A program made the translations under genes and the position numbers. Below are positions 16,985 through 25,435 of a stretch of 34,100 nt of DNA, one piece after another. Source of the stretch: Bacillota bacterium. Its GTDB lineage: Bacteria; Bacillota; Sulfobacillia; JAJYWN01. Position 1 is the first letter of the stretch, and each line of letters opens with the position of its first letter. The stretch is taken from NCBI GenBank assembly GCA_021791495.1, contig JAJYWN010000074.1, forward strand, positions 1 to 34,100, in the 5' to 3' direction. A model generated the notes under the pieces. It did not search any database and was not told where the DNA came from. It was given only the letters and a program-made list of their open reading frames with translations.

Positions 16985-18238
16985 TCACTCGTCCAGAAGC
17001 TGTCGCAGAAAGTCCAGGTCAAGAAGACGAGACAGGCTAGAGGGAGACTGGCTGTGTCCGGTCACCATCAAGCGTAGGATCTTGTCCAGCGCGGCCCGGC
17101 CACTCGGCGTGCGCCAGGCTTGCCGGGGAGTGAGGCCGTCCAACTCAGCTTGGGGCTCGTCGACCCACTTACGGTAGAAATCGCGCACTACCTCAGTCGC
17201 CTTGCGGACGAGGTCCTCGTCGCCGCGACCGGCGGCTTCGTCATCATCGCAGTCAACGTCATTATCATCGTTAACGTCATCATCGGCGCCGTCGTCGGTT
17301 TCGCCGCCCTTGGGGTCGTCGTCCCCGAAAAGCTCCCTGGCAAGGGCATCGTCGAGGTCGTCGTCGCTCTCTTCCTCCAGGTCCTCCTCAAGGTCCCCCT
17401 CAAAGTCGCCCATCGCCAGATGAAGGAGGAGTTCCAGCACCAGCCGGTGGAGGGTGTGGGCCTCGGCGTTCATAATGGTGACGTGGGCGACCTGTGGTTT
17501 GGGTTGCGGGTCGCCTTGGAGAAGTCGGTCGGCGGCTTCCTCATACCATCCCTCGAAGCGTGGAAGCCACCATGGGTCCAGAGGCAGGGTGCCGGGGGCC
17601 AGGCGGTCGAAAGGCTTGGCTTTCAAGGGACGGGCATAGAGCAGGTCGCCGGGCGCAAGGTCGACGCGGGCGGATACCCAGGTGTCGGCTACCTCGGTCG
17701 TCTCGTCGGTGTAGATGTCCTTCAGCACCAGTGAGACACCGGGAAAGACGGCCTCGACCTCGAAGATGCCCCGGTAGGATGCCTGCCAGGCGGCGAGGAG
17801 GTCGCGGTGCTCTTGGGTCAGGGTGGGGCCGGCGGATGTACCAGTGGCTGCGCCGGCGGTGGTGCCTTCGGCGGCCAGAAACCGCTCGAGGTAGGTCGGC
17901 GTCGGGCCGCCGGCGCCCTCGCGGCGGGTGAAGATCAGCCAATCCAGGACGAACCTTCCGGCGTGGTCCTCACCGTCCTCCTCGGCCCGCGCCTCCGCAT
18001 CGGCGTCCAGAAGAGGTTCTTCGTTCATCCCAAGAAACGCGAGACGGGCGTCGCTAAGCTCAGCGCGGGTCAGATTCCTGTCGGTGAACTCGTGCAGCCC
18101 TACCATGAGGTCTTCGGCCAGGTCGCGGAGGCGTAGCCCCTCCTTCGTGAGCAGCGCCTCGTGACGGGCGCGGCAGCACTTCTTATACTTCTTGCCGCTA
18201 CCGCAAGGGCAGGGGCCGTTCCGGCCGAGTTTGGCCAT
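16985..18238 (-). CDS. SEC-C motif protein with long acidic segment (copy 1)
   Basis: A 417-residue protein. It opens with the zinc-binding SEC-C motif [18 protein letters not shown] (residues about 5-22), which in SecA binds SecB and ribosomes; here it is N-terminal. Residues 30-290 form an unnamed domain ([92 protein letters not shown]). About 60 residues rich in Asp and Glu follow, then a C-terminal domain (DFYRKWVDEPQAELDGLTPR, then DKILRLM) that resembles C-terminal domains of MbcA/ParS-type antitoxins. The ATG at 18238 follows GGAGGGAG by 9 nt. A shorter paralogue lies at 23400-24326. Function is unknown. Confidence 0.8.
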   Translation of the reverse strand: MAKLGRNGPCPCGSGKKYKKCCRARHEALLTKEGLRLRDLAEDLMVGLHEFTDRNLTRAELSDARLAFLGMNEEPLLDADAEARAEEDGEDHAGRFVLDWLIFTRREGAGGPTPTYLERFLAAEGTTAGAATGTSAGPTLTQEHRDLLAAWQASYRGIFEVEAVFPGVSLVLKDIYTDETTEVADTWVSARVDLAPGDLLYARPLKAKPFDRLAPGTLPLDPWWLPRFEGWYEEAADRLLQGDPQPKPQVAHVTIMNAEAHTLHRLVLELLLHLAMGDFEGDLEEDLEEESDDDLDDALARELFGDDDPKGGETDDGADDDVNDDNDVDCDDDEAAGRGDEDLVRKATEVVRDFYRKWVDEPQAELDGLTPRQAWRTPSGRAALDKILRLMVTGHSQSPSSLSRLLDLDFLRQLLDE

Positions 18239-18549
18239 GGGTGTCGCTCCCTCCACCGGATTCCACCGAAAATCACTGGTCGGATCACGTTATGGGCTTG
18301 GGCTGGGTATTCGGTATTCGGCGGGTGAAGCCTTGTTATCCTGCCGGCGGCCTCTTTGGGTAACCGGTCGCTCCTCCAAGAGATGCTTTAGCGTCACCAA
18401 CTGGGAACGGAAGCTGTTCCCGTCTTTCCCGTGTCCGGCCGACCGGCCAATTCTGCCCACGACTCTCGCCCCTTTGCCTTGGCTTACGCGCCCGACCTCG
18501 GCATTCGGCCGCAGGAAGGGCTCTGTCCTGCGGTGGGAGCTGGGGCGGC

Positions 18550-18622
18550 GCTTTTCTTTTCTTCCGCCGCCTCCTCCTCCCCCGCCTCCTCCTCCTGCTC
18601 CTCCTTTTCCTCTGCCTCTCCT
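18550..18622. repeat. Polypyrimidine tract
   Basis: About 73 nt of almost pure C/T on the plus strand, made of CTCCTC and CCG units with only a few interrupting G residues. Such tracts can form triplex DNA or are simple-sequence expansions. Confidence 0.7.
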
Positions 18623-18850
18623 CGGCAGAGCGAATGGTCGGAAAACCGGCCACTCCGCGCGGCAAATCATCCGGAAACCCGGACAGAAGGGGTAGTTATG
18701 TGAACTGGTTTCCCCCTATCGAGGCCACAGACGCCATCAAGGGAGGGAAATGTCCGGAAACCCTGACGCTCCAAGGACCACGAGTGTCCGGTTTTCCGAC
18801 CATTTGGCCCTCGACTTTACACCGTTCCTTCACAATGTCCCCCAAAAGCC
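18623..18850 (+). repeat. Intergenic hairpin repeat, copy A
   Basis: Homologous to 33666-33890. Shared blocks in the same order: CGGCAGAG, GGTCGGAAAACCGG, a stem TCCGG-AAAC-CCGGA (18670-18683), GGTAGTTATG, TGTCCGGAAACCC, and CTTCACAATGT followed by a C run. It lies between the SEC-C and glycosidase-like genes and contains no convincing gene. Confidence 0.75.
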
Positions 18851-19075
18851 CCCGGATCCGGTAGAATCAACCCGCCGTTCCAGCGCCGGCCTAGCGCCCA
18901 GGGTCGAGACGACGCTGGGCTGGCGCATTTCTTGGTCCTTCCGGGAGGCGGATGGGGAGGACCCGTCTCCTGCCGCGGCAAGGATGTCGTCCAGTAGGCG
19001 ACGAAGATGGTGGGGACGAAAGGAAACGGCAGGTCCTTTCACGGCCGCCGGAATCACAGCTTCTCGAGGTGGACC

Positions 19076-22000
19076 ATGCGTAACATCCGATCCCGCCTCC
19101 TGTTGCCGCTCGCGCTTCTAGCTGCGCTCTTGCTGAACGTGCGCGCCCCCGCCGCCTCAGCCGCCGACGCCGCTGGTGCCGCTGGTGCCACCGACGCCCC
19201 CATCCGCATCCTGGTGAACGGTCAGGAGATTCACCCGGACACCGCGGCCCAGATCGTGGACGGGCGCGTCTTGGTGCCGGCCCGCTTCATCGCCGAGCCG
19301 CTCGGCGCGAAAGTTAGCTGGGACGGAACTGCCCGGGCGGTGCTCATCACTTACGGCGATGGGTTAACTCCTGCTCAACGGTCGCCCGACCTGGCCGCCG
19401 CCGCACCCACCGCGCAGCCCGCTGCCGCCGCGCAGTCCGCTGCCGCCGCGCAGCTCGCAGGCAGTCAGGGTGGAGGTCAGGACGTCCGCCTCTTCATTAA
19501 CGGCCAGGAGATCCGCCCCGACGTGCCGCCACGCATCGTCGACGGGCGGGTCATGGTGCCGGCCCGGTTTGTCGCCGAACCCCTTGGAGCATCGGTCCGG
19601 TGGTCGGCCGCCGAGCGCACCGTGGTGATCAACGACCGTCTCTCTGGGCGCCTGGCCGCCGACGCCGCAGGCCTCTGCCCCTTCCAGCCCACCGACATCT
19701 TCTTCTTCGAGGTCTCCGACTGGGGTAACCTCGACGTCGTGAAGCGGACCCATGCCACGAACCTCGGCAGCACGCACCAGACCTTTGACCACAATAAGGT
19801 CAGTCTCGTCGAGGGAGGGGCAGCTCTCTACGCCACATCCGCCAGGCAGGCGGGTTTCCAGACCTTGATCATCCCGATAACCTCCGACTCGGCCGACTCC
19901 AAGACGGCCGGCACTCCGGACGACTGGGTTTACGACATTGATGGGAACCCAGTGGTGCCCCTGATGGACGCGAACGGGCGGCACTGGATGAGCCTGCTCA
20001 GCCCGACCTGGCAGCGGCACATCACGGACCTGGCCAAGGCTGCCGTCGATAGCGGCGTCGACGTTCTGACCATTGATACTTGGTCTTTGAACTTCGACGT
20101 GGCCAACGGCCGAACAAACGGTGACTTTTCCAAGTACAGTATGGCCGGCTTCCGTGACTACCTCCAAGGGCGATACGCCGCCGCCGAGCTGGCCGCGGCG
20201 GGCATCGCCGATATCAACGCCTTTGACTACGCCGCCTTCATCCGGGACGGGTACCGCCAGGCATACTTGACCGGCGACCGCCGCCGCGATGTCCCGTTCT
20301 ACCAGGACTTTTTGGACTTCCAGCTTGAGGCCAGCCGCAAGTTCTGGTCCGATCTGATGACCGAGGTGCGCGCCTACGCCGCCGCCCAGGGCCACAAGGT
20401 CTACTTCTCCGACAACGCCGCCGGCGATCTCACCACCAACCTGGCCCTGGCGGAGGATCTGGACGGCTTCATTTCGGAGTTCGACTTCGGCGAACCCCCC
20501 GCATCCAGGACGGTGGCCGCCCACAAGCTGGTGCGCAGCCTTGGCAAGTACTCCGGCCTGCAGACCAACTGCGCCGACGCCGCCCTCTACGCCCGCCCCG
20601 ACGTGGCCGAACTGATGAAGCTTTACACCGCCGAGGCCTACGCCTCCGGGGGCTTCACCTACGTCCCCTACGCCGACATGCTGACGGGCACCGCCAGGTG
20701 GAACCTGCACTATGCGGCGCTCGACGGTCTCTACTCCTACTACGACTTCATCGCCGGCAGCCCGTTTGTCTACGACGGCCTGACGTCCACGGCCCGCGTG
20801 GGGCTAATGTTCAACTACGCGGCGGAGAAGGGGCAGTGGTTCACCAGCAGCTCCTTCTACGGGATGGCCAATCTGCTCCAAGACGCCCACACCCAGTACG
20901 ACGTGGTGGTGGCGGGCGACGGGCGCTGGCTCCCGGACCGGCTTACCCTGGCGGAGCTGAACCGGTATGACGTTGTTATTCTGCCGAACGTCCGCACCTT
21001 GACCGAGCGCCAGAACGGCCTGCTCCTCGACTACCTTCGCCAAGGTGGGACCACTGTGACAGCCGGTGACACGCCCGCCGCCTTGGTGGAGGGAGGGGCC
21101 GCCGCGCCCGGCCTTGGACAGATCACCGTTCTTTCGGATGACATAGGGGCGGCCTACGCCGGCAGCCGGGACGCCGGGGCAGGGGCGCAGACGCAGGCGC
21201 GGGCGCGGGTGGCCGAGGCCTTGCGCGGGCTGGTGAGCGAGGATGTTCAGACGAGCGCCCCGCCCGAGGTGACCGCCCTTGCCTATGCCAAGGCGGACGG
21301 GTCGCAAATCCTCCATCTCCTCAACTACGACTTCGACCTGGCGGCCGGGCGGTTCCGCGCCCAGACCGGTCTGGAGTTCACGGTGCGGCTTGACCCCAGG
21401 ATGCTGGGGCGCGATATCGGTGTCTACTATCGCTCGCCCGACGGCGGCGGCACGCAGGAGCTGCCGTTCACGGCGAACGTGAACAGCATCAGCTTCCGTG
21501 TGCCGCGGCTGGATGTGTACGGCGTGGTCGCCATTGGGCCCAAGGGCTGGGCCCCGGCGGAGTGGCAGGTCGGCGCGCTGAGGCTGGGCGCGCCCGGCGC
21601 GCCGGAGTTGAAGGAAGCCGAAGCGCTGTTGGCTCAGGGTGACTACGGAGCCGCCGAACACACCGCCGTGCAGGCGGTGGCGGCTATGACCGGGACCAAG
21701 GCCGGCGCCGCCCTGGACAGTGCCAGAGATTCGGTGACCTGGTGGGAGCGGGCCGGCCGGACCTACCGTCTGGCCGAAGCTAAGCAGTTGGTGGCGCAGG
21801 CGGCGGACCGGTACGCGGCGGGTGAGTATCAAGGTGCTATCGACGGCGCGGAGGAAGCCTTGGCCCTGCTCCGACCGGCAGTCGACGGCGATCTGGCCGA
21901 CTGGACGGGCATCGCCGGCTTGCCGCTCACCTTTACGGCGCAGGCGGGGGCAGGCAAACCCCACATCGCGTCCATCAAGGCCATGAACGATGGCGACTGG

Positions 22001-22354
22001 CTCTACCTGGCCGTGGAGCTGACCGATACCGGCGGCGAGCCTAACCTTGACGTCGCCTTCGCGGTCTCCGGCGGAAGTGCCGCAGCCTCCGGCGGAAGTG
22101 CCGCGGTCAACGCCAATCTCTACGCGAACCGCTGGGGAGCCGGTATGGCCGCCAACGGCACCAAGATAAGCGTTACCAGCGCCGTCCGCGACGGCACCGT
22201 TGAGATCAGGATGCCTGTGGACTGGATCGGCGAGGGGCGCAACCTGGAAATCTCGGTGTTCGCGTCGTCCGGGGCAGCTGAACTGCCTTTCAGCAGCCGG
22301 GTCCAGGGGGACCGCGTTAAGAGCGATTACGTTATTGAGTTTTCGAGGGATTAG
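19076..22354 (+). CDS. Secreted glycosidase-like protein with two stalk (copper amine oxidase N-terminal) domains
   Basis: A 1092-residue exported protein. Residues 1-30 are a signal peptide (basic MRNIRSR, hydrophobic core, AASA). Two stalk domains follow at about 44-92 and 138-186, each with INGQEI or VNGQEI, DGRVLVPARF or DGRVMVPARF and AEPLGA, joined by an Ala/Gln-rich linker. Residues about 205-600 look like a TIM-barrel hydrolase (GVDVLTIDTWSLNFDV, ASRKFWSDLMTEVRAYAAAQ, DGFISEFDFGEP), then a glutaminase-like fold typical of beta-galactosidase trimerisation domains (YDVVILPNVRTLTERQ, GTTVTAGDTPA). A small helical repeat unit and a CBM9/DOMON-like domain (VDGDLADWTGIAG) end the protein. 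The ATG at 19076 has GAGGT 5 nt upstream. It probably acts on polysaccharide at the cell surface; substrate is unknown. Confidence 0.75.
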   Translation: MRNIRSRLLLPLALLAALLLNVRAPAASAADAAGAAGATDAPIRILVNGQEIHPDTAAQIVDGRVLVPARFIAEPLGAKVSWDGTARAVLITYGDGLTPAQRSPDLAAAAPTAQPAAAAQSAAAAQLAGSQGGGQDVRLFINGQEIRPDVPPRIVDGRVMVPARFVAEPLGASVRWSAAERTVVINDRLSGRLAADAAGLCPFQPTDIFFFEVSDWGNLDVVKRTHATNLGSTHQTFDHNKVSLVEGGAALYATSARQAGFQTLIIPITSDSADSKTAGTPDDWVYDIDGNPVVPLMDANGRHWMSLLSPTWQRHITDLAKAAVDSGVDVLTIDTWSLNFDVANGRTNGDFSKYSMAGFRDYLQGRYAAAELAAAGIADINAFDYAAFIRDGYRQAYLTGDRRRDVPFYQDFLDFQLEASRKFWSDLMTEVRAYAAAQGHKVYFSDNAAGDLTTNLALAEDLDGFISEFDFGEPPASRTVAAHKLVRSLGKYSGLQTNCADAALYARPDVAELMKLYTAEAYASGGFTYVPYADMLTGTARWNLHYAALDGLYSYYDFIAGSPFVYDGLTSTARVGLMFNYAAEKGQWFTSSSFYGMANLLQDAHTQYDVVVAGDGRWLPDRLTLAELNRYDVVILPNVRTLTERQNGLLLDYLRQGGTTVTAGDTPAALVEGGAAAPGLGQITVLSDDIGAAYAGSRDAGAGAQTQARARVAEALRGLVSEDVQTSAPPEVTALAYAKADGSQILHLLNYDFDLAAGRFRAQTGLEFTVRLDPRMLGRDIGVYYRSPDGGGTQELPFTANVNSISFRVPRLDVYGVVAIGPKGWAPAEWQVGALRLGAPGAPELKEAEALLAQGDYGAAEHTAVQAVAAMTGTKAGAALDSARDSVTWWERAGRTYRLAEAKQLVAQAADRYAAGEYQGAIDGAEEALALLRPAVDGDLADWTGIAGLPLTFTAQAGAGKPHIASIKAMNDGDWLYLAVELTDTGGEPNLDVAFAVSGGSAAASGGSAAVNANLYANRWGAGMAANGTKISVTSAVRDGTVEIRMPVDWIGEGRNLEISVFASSGAAELPFSSRVQGDRVKSDYVIEFSRD

Positions 22355-22391
22355 AGGGGTCTGGCCGCCAAACGTTTGGCAACCAAGGCCT

Positions 22392-22494
22392 TTATTGACC
22401 ATCCATCGTGGACAGAAACTTACGGGTGTCGGGGCACGTGATCCGGTGGGGGGGCTTCTCAGGCAAGTCTGAGAGCCCGGGAGTGATGGAATGG
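22392..22494 (+). repeat. 103-nt intergenic repeat, copy 1
   Basis: Nearly the same sequence as 33998-34100. Shared stretches include TGACCATCCATCGTGGACAG, GATCCGGTGGGG, CAGGCAAGTCTGAG and GATGGAATGG. It is non-coding and contains no recognised family. Confidence 0.8.
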
Positions 22495-22517
22495 GGGGGT
22501 ATTACCTCGGTTTGGGT

Positions 22518-22579
22518 GGCGGATGTCAATCCGTGCTACATTTTCGCGGAAAGCAGTGTGGCTGGAGTCTACATCCGCC
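22518..22579. ncRNA. Candidate structured RNA stem-loop
   Basis: GGCGGATGT (22518-22526) pairs perfectly with ACATCCGCC (22571-22579). The enclosed 44 nt can form an inner TGCT/AGCA stem. It follows repeat copy 1 directly and could be part of a larger RNA or of a mobile-element end. Confidence 0.3.
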
Positions 22580-22723
22580 GTTCCCAAGGGTCCTCCCGGG
22601 CGGTGGGGGACTGCCCGCCCGTGACGCGCTCGGGACGGACATGCGAGTGGTGGTAGCGTTTCCGCAGGTAACCTGCTTTCCTCTGGCACGGGCAACCTAC
22701 TTAGGAATCACTCTACTACAGGC

Positions 22724-23179
22724 CTAGGCAGGGTCCCAATCTTCCAGGGTAATGCTGTAAACGTCGTGGTCTTCCCAGACCCCATTGATCTGCAGGTAGA
22801 AGCGGGCCAGGCCCTCGTGGTGAAAGCCGACCTTCTCAAGGACGCGCCGCGAGGCGCGGTTACGGGGCATGACGGCGCCTTGCACGCGGTGGAGGCCGGC
22901 GTCGGTGAGGGCGAACTTGACGGCCAGGCGGACGGCCTCGGTGGCCAGTCCCCGGCCATTCTGCTGCTGGTCCAACCAATACCCGATGGTGCAGCTCCGC
23001 CAGGCGCCCCAGACCACGTTGGCCAGGTTGACCCTGCCGATCAGCTCGGCGCGGCTTTCGGCGGTGGCGCCGGTGTCGAGGAAGATTCCGAACCCGTAGC
23101 CCGTCTTGGCCGACCAGTTAGCCTTGGTCTGCGCGATGATCTCCTGCTCCGCCTCAAGGGTGAAGTGGGAGTCGGGCAT
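22724..23179 (-). pseudogene. GNAT (RimJ/RimL-type) acetyltransferase gene lacking part of the N-terminal domain
   Basis: The 151-residue reading frame holds most of a RimJ/RimL-type fold: ELIGRVNLANV, CTIGYWLDQQQNGRGLATEA with the acetyl-CoA loop, VMPRNRASRRVLEKVGF. The first strand and helix of the fold are missing. Just upstream, in another frame, ATG 23213 encodes MTTIPELRTD, the usual beginning of such enzymes, which then runs into a stop. A deletion of about 35 codons with loss of frame between these parts explains both. The frame from ATG 23179 has no ribosome binding site, whereas AGAGGGGG lies before 23213. A functional product is unlikely. Confidence 0.65.
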
Positions 23180-23399
23180 GGTCGGTGCGAAGTTCCGGTA
23201 TGGTGGTCATTGTGTGGCAGCGCCCCCTCTGGTGACTTACACACTGAAGGGGTCAAGCACAAAGCGTGTCAGAAGCACGATGCAGCCCCCCCACCAGCAG
23301 CTCAAGGCGACGCGTTTCGCCGGGGCTGGCGACAGCAAACTCACTCGCGGAGGGAGCGGCGCACTGTCTCCGGGCGACTGTCTCCTCCGCCCATGCGGA

Positions 23400-24326
23400 T
23401 CAGCCGTCCTTGGAACCGCTGCCGCCAGCCTTGGGACCCTTGACGTCATCGTCCCCGAAAAGCTCCTCGATCTCGTCGTCGAGGTCTTCATCAAGGTCTT
23501 CGTCAAGGTCGTCCTCGGGAGGATGGAAGAGGAGGTCCAGCACCAGGCGGTGGAGGGAGTGGGCTTCGGCGTTCATGAGGGCGATGTGGCCGACCAGTGG
23601 TTCGGCTTGCTGATCGCCTTGGACAACACGGTCGGCGGCTTCATCGTACCAATCGTCGAGGCGCGGAAACCACCATGGGTTCAGGAGCAGGGTGCCGGGG
23701 GCCAGGCGGTCGAAGGGCTCGGCTTTCAGGGGGCGGGCATAGAGCAGGTCGCCCGGCTGGAGGTCGAGGCTTCCGGCGCCCCAGGCGTTGGCCACCTCGA
23801 CTGCTTCCTCGGTGTAGATGTCCTCCAGCAGCAGGGAGACGCCGGGGAACACGGTCCGCACCTCGAAGATCCCCCGATAGGAAGCCTGCCAGGCGGTAAG
23901 GAGGTCGCGCTGTTCTTGGGTCAAGCCGTTGTCGGCGGCAGCCGACACCCCTCCTCCGGCAGCCAGGAATCGCTCTAGGTAAGTCGGAGCCGGGCCGCCG
24001 GCGTTCTCGCGGCGGTTGAAGATCAGCCAATCAAGGACGAACCTGCCACCGTGGTCCCCGCCATCCTCGGCTGCCCTGTCTTTCGCGTCCTCATCCAGAA
24101 GAGGGTCGTCGTTCGTCCCAAGGAACGCGATGCGGGCGGCGGTAAGCTCGACGCGGGTCAGGCTCTCGTCGGTAAAGTCGTGCAGACGCGCGATGAGGTC
24201 GAGGGCCACATCGCGAAGGCGCAGCCCCTCCTTCGTGAGCAGCGCCTCGTGGCGGGCGAGGCAGCACTTCTTATACTTCTTACCGCTACCGCAAGGGCAG
24301 GGGTCGTTCCGGCCGAATTGGGCCAT
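23400..24326 (-). CDS. SEC-C motif protein, C-terminally short paralogue (copy 2)
   Basis: A 308-residue paralogue of the protein at 16985-18238; the two agree at roughly two of three positions by eye, from the N-terminal SEC-C motif [18 protein letters not shown] through [17 protein letters not shown]. It keeps a shorter acidic stretch ([20 protein letters not shown]) but ends there with GSGSKDG, lacking the longer acidic run and the C-terminal domain of copy 1. The ATG at 24326 follows GGAGGAACG at a good distance, and the upstream 60 bp resemble those of copy 1 (both contain a CACTGATC- or CACTGGTC-type block), so the duplication included the promoter region. Function is unknown. Confidence 0.78.
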   Translation of the reverse strand: MAQFGRNDPCPCGSGKKYKKCCLARHEALLTKEGLRLRDVALDLIARLHDFTDESLTRVELTAARIAFLGTNDDPLLDEDAKDRAAEDGGDHGGRFVLDWLIFNRRENAGGPAPTYLERFLAAGGGVSAAADNGLTQEQRDLLTAWQASYRGIFEVRTVFPGVSLLLEDIYTEEAVEVANAWGAGSLDLQPGDLLYARPLKAEPFDRLAPGTLLLNPWWFPRLDDWYDEAADRVVQGDQQAEPLVGHIALMNAEAHSLHRLVLDLLFHPPEDDLDEDLDEDLDDEIEELFGDDDVKGPKAGGSGSKDG

Positions 24327-24506
24327 GGTTGTCGTTCCTCCACCGAATATCACTGATCGGCTCACGCATGTGCTTGAGCTGCATATTTGGCGGGAGAAGG
24401 CTCGTTATCATGCCACAACTGGAAACGGAAGGATATGGGGCCACCAGGGTCAAGACGGACTCCAGGAGGGCTGCGAGCTTCTTAGCTCATTGCAGAACAG
24501 AAGTAG

Positions 24507-24522
24507 ATATGATTAAATATGA
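24507..24522 (+). promoter_or_regulatory. Direct repeat in AT-rich promoter region of the DUF4258 gene
   Basis: ATATGA occurs twice with starts 10 bp apart (24507-24512, 24517-24522), one helical turn, in the only AT-rich stretch nearby and about 16 bp before the gene. A TTGCAG (24490) and TTAAAT (24513) may form a weak promoter. It is a candidate operator for the HTH protein encoded downstream. Confidence 0.35.
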
Positions 24523-24537
24523 CTGGAATGTATTAAT

Positions 24538-24864
24538 TTGAATAGAGCCGTACTGGATGCAGTCATCCGGCACGTCTTGAACGAAGTGGCGAAAGATCGG
24601 CATGCAGTCACGTGCCATGCAGCCAATAGAGCTGTCCAACGGTCCATAAAGCTTGGAGACCTGATCCAAGCAGCCAAGGACGGAACCCTTAAATGGATAT
24701 CTCACTGGGTGGACTACGCCCATGAGGAAGTCAAGCTCAAAGTGGAGTTTCGGGGTGACGCGCCAGAGAGACGCCTGCGGGCCGTTGTGGCAGTCTCTTC
24801 CGACCTGGAGACGGTGACCTTGGTTACGGTGATGGCAGTTGGCGAGGAGGATGAAACCCCTTGA
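24538..24864 (+). CDS. DUF4258 domain protein (putative toxin)
   Basis: A 108-residue protein. HAVTCHAANRAVQRSIKLGDLIQAAKDGTL is the DUF4258 core with its conserved histidine and arginines; LKVEFRG and VTLVTVMAVG are the following strands. DUF4258 proteins are related to RelE/BrnT-like toxins and are frequently encoded just before YgiT-type zinc-finger proteins, as here. The start is TTG 24538, without a strong ribosome binding site; the ORF has no earlier start. Its stop overlaps the TTG start of the next gene (TTGA), so the two are translationally coupled. Toxicity is inferred from family and gene order only. Confidence 0.75.
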   Translation: MNRAVLDAVIRHVLNEVAKDRHAVTCHAANRAVQRSIKLGDLIQAAKDGTLKWISHWVDYAHEEVKLKVEFRGDAPERRLRAVVAVSSDLETVTLVTVMAVGEEDETP

Positions 24865-25301
24865 AGTGTAGAGAATGCCGAGCCGAGATGCGGGAAGCAG
24901 TAACCGACTTTGACCTGGTGTGGAAGGGGCATGCGGTCACCTTCCACGATGTGCCTGCACTGAAGTGCGAGAAGTGCGGATACACCGTGTACAGATCACA
25001 GGTGATAGACCTCATGAGCGACTTCGTGGATGCCAAGATCGCGGCGAATCAGGAGGTTCCTGAGGTTATGACGGTCGAGGAGGCGGCGGCTTTCCTCAAA
25101 GTCAGCGAGCAGACCATCTACAGCCTCTGCAAGCTTGGCCAGATTCCGTCCGCCAAGGTGGGTAACCAGCTTCGGGTGCTGAAGCAATCTCTCATGGATC
25201 TTCTGTCGAATAAGCCGGCTCCGTCGGCGACCACGGCGACCCCGGCCACCCCGGCCACCGCCCCCACTGAAGGAAGCGAAGGAAGCCGAAACGGCACTTA
25301 G
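24861..25301 (+). CDS. YgiT-type zinc finger / excisionase-type HTH protein (putative antitoxin)
   Basis: A 146-residue protein. Residues 1-52 form a YgiT/MqsA-like zinc finger with two CxxC pairs (CREC at 3-6; CEKC near 36-39) and GYTVYR. Residues about 68-115 form a MerR/AlpA-type excisionase HTH: MTVEEAAAFLKVSEQTIYSL, then GQIPSAKVGNQLRVLKQSL. The last 25 residues are a Pro/Ala/Thr-rich tail. In MqsA the zinc finger binds the toxin and a separate HTH binds DNA; here the DNA-binding part is of another type. The TTG start overlaps the previous stop and has GAGGAGG 11 nt upstream. It probably neutralises the DUF4258 protein and represses the pair. Confidence 0.8.
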   Translation: MKCRECRAEMREAVTDFDLVWKGHAVTFHDVPALKCEKCGYTVYRSQVIDLMSDFVDAKIAANQEVPEVMTVEEAAAFLKVSEQTIYSLCKLGQIPSAKVGNQLRVLKQSLMDLLSNKPAPSATTATPATPATAPTEGSEGSRNGT

Positions 25302-25435
25302 GTAACTCAGAGCGCTTATTGCGCGATCTCAGGTCGGCGCTAGTCTGCGCTCTCCGGTATCTCACATCGGCGGGGAAGAACTTGGCTGCTTCATTGGTCT
25401 GAGCCTTGATGTGCTGCGCCAACGTCGGAGCCTGG

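Larger units (their letters stand above)
18239..19075. other. 837-bp intergenic region
   Basis: No gene seen. It holds the upstream region of the SEC-C gene (18239-18300, related to the one upstream of the second SEC-C gene), a pyrimidine tract (18550-18622), one copy of an intergenic repeat (18623-18850) and the leader of the glycosidase-like gene. No promoter could be defined with confidence. Confidence 0.6.
22355..22723. other. 369-bp intergenic region
   Basis: No gene seen. Contents: a 14-bp palindrome GCCAAACGTTTGGC (22367-22380) just after the glycosidase-like gene, a 103-nt repeat (22392-22494), and a large inverted repeat (22518-22579). No clear U-tract terminator is visible. Confidence 0.5.

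Noticed and set aside
17120-17734. 204-codon plus-strand frame with hydrophobic Val/Ile runs
   Set aside because: It results from reading the Asp/Glu-rich segment of the SEC-C gene on the wrong strand.
18840-18870. Promoter TTCACA / TAGAAT for the glycosidase-like gene
   Set aside because: The boxes are about 27 bp apart, too far for a sigma-A promoter, and TTCACA is part of the repeat that also occurs at 33873.
19364-20710. 448-codon minus-strand frame
   Set aside because: Shadow of the stalk-domain and hydrolase coding sequence; repetitive Gly/Val composition and no recognisable motif.
20804-22402. 532-codon open frame on the minus strand
   Set aside because: It lies opposite the glycosidase-like gene, whose strand has a signal peptide and recognisable domains. 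The minus frame is Arg/Gly/Pro-rich, as expected of a GC-rich shadow.
22392-22720. T-box or other known riboswitch
   Set aside because: No T-box AGGGTGG-type core in the right setting and no match to riboswitch consensus sequences I know; no gene follows on the same strand.
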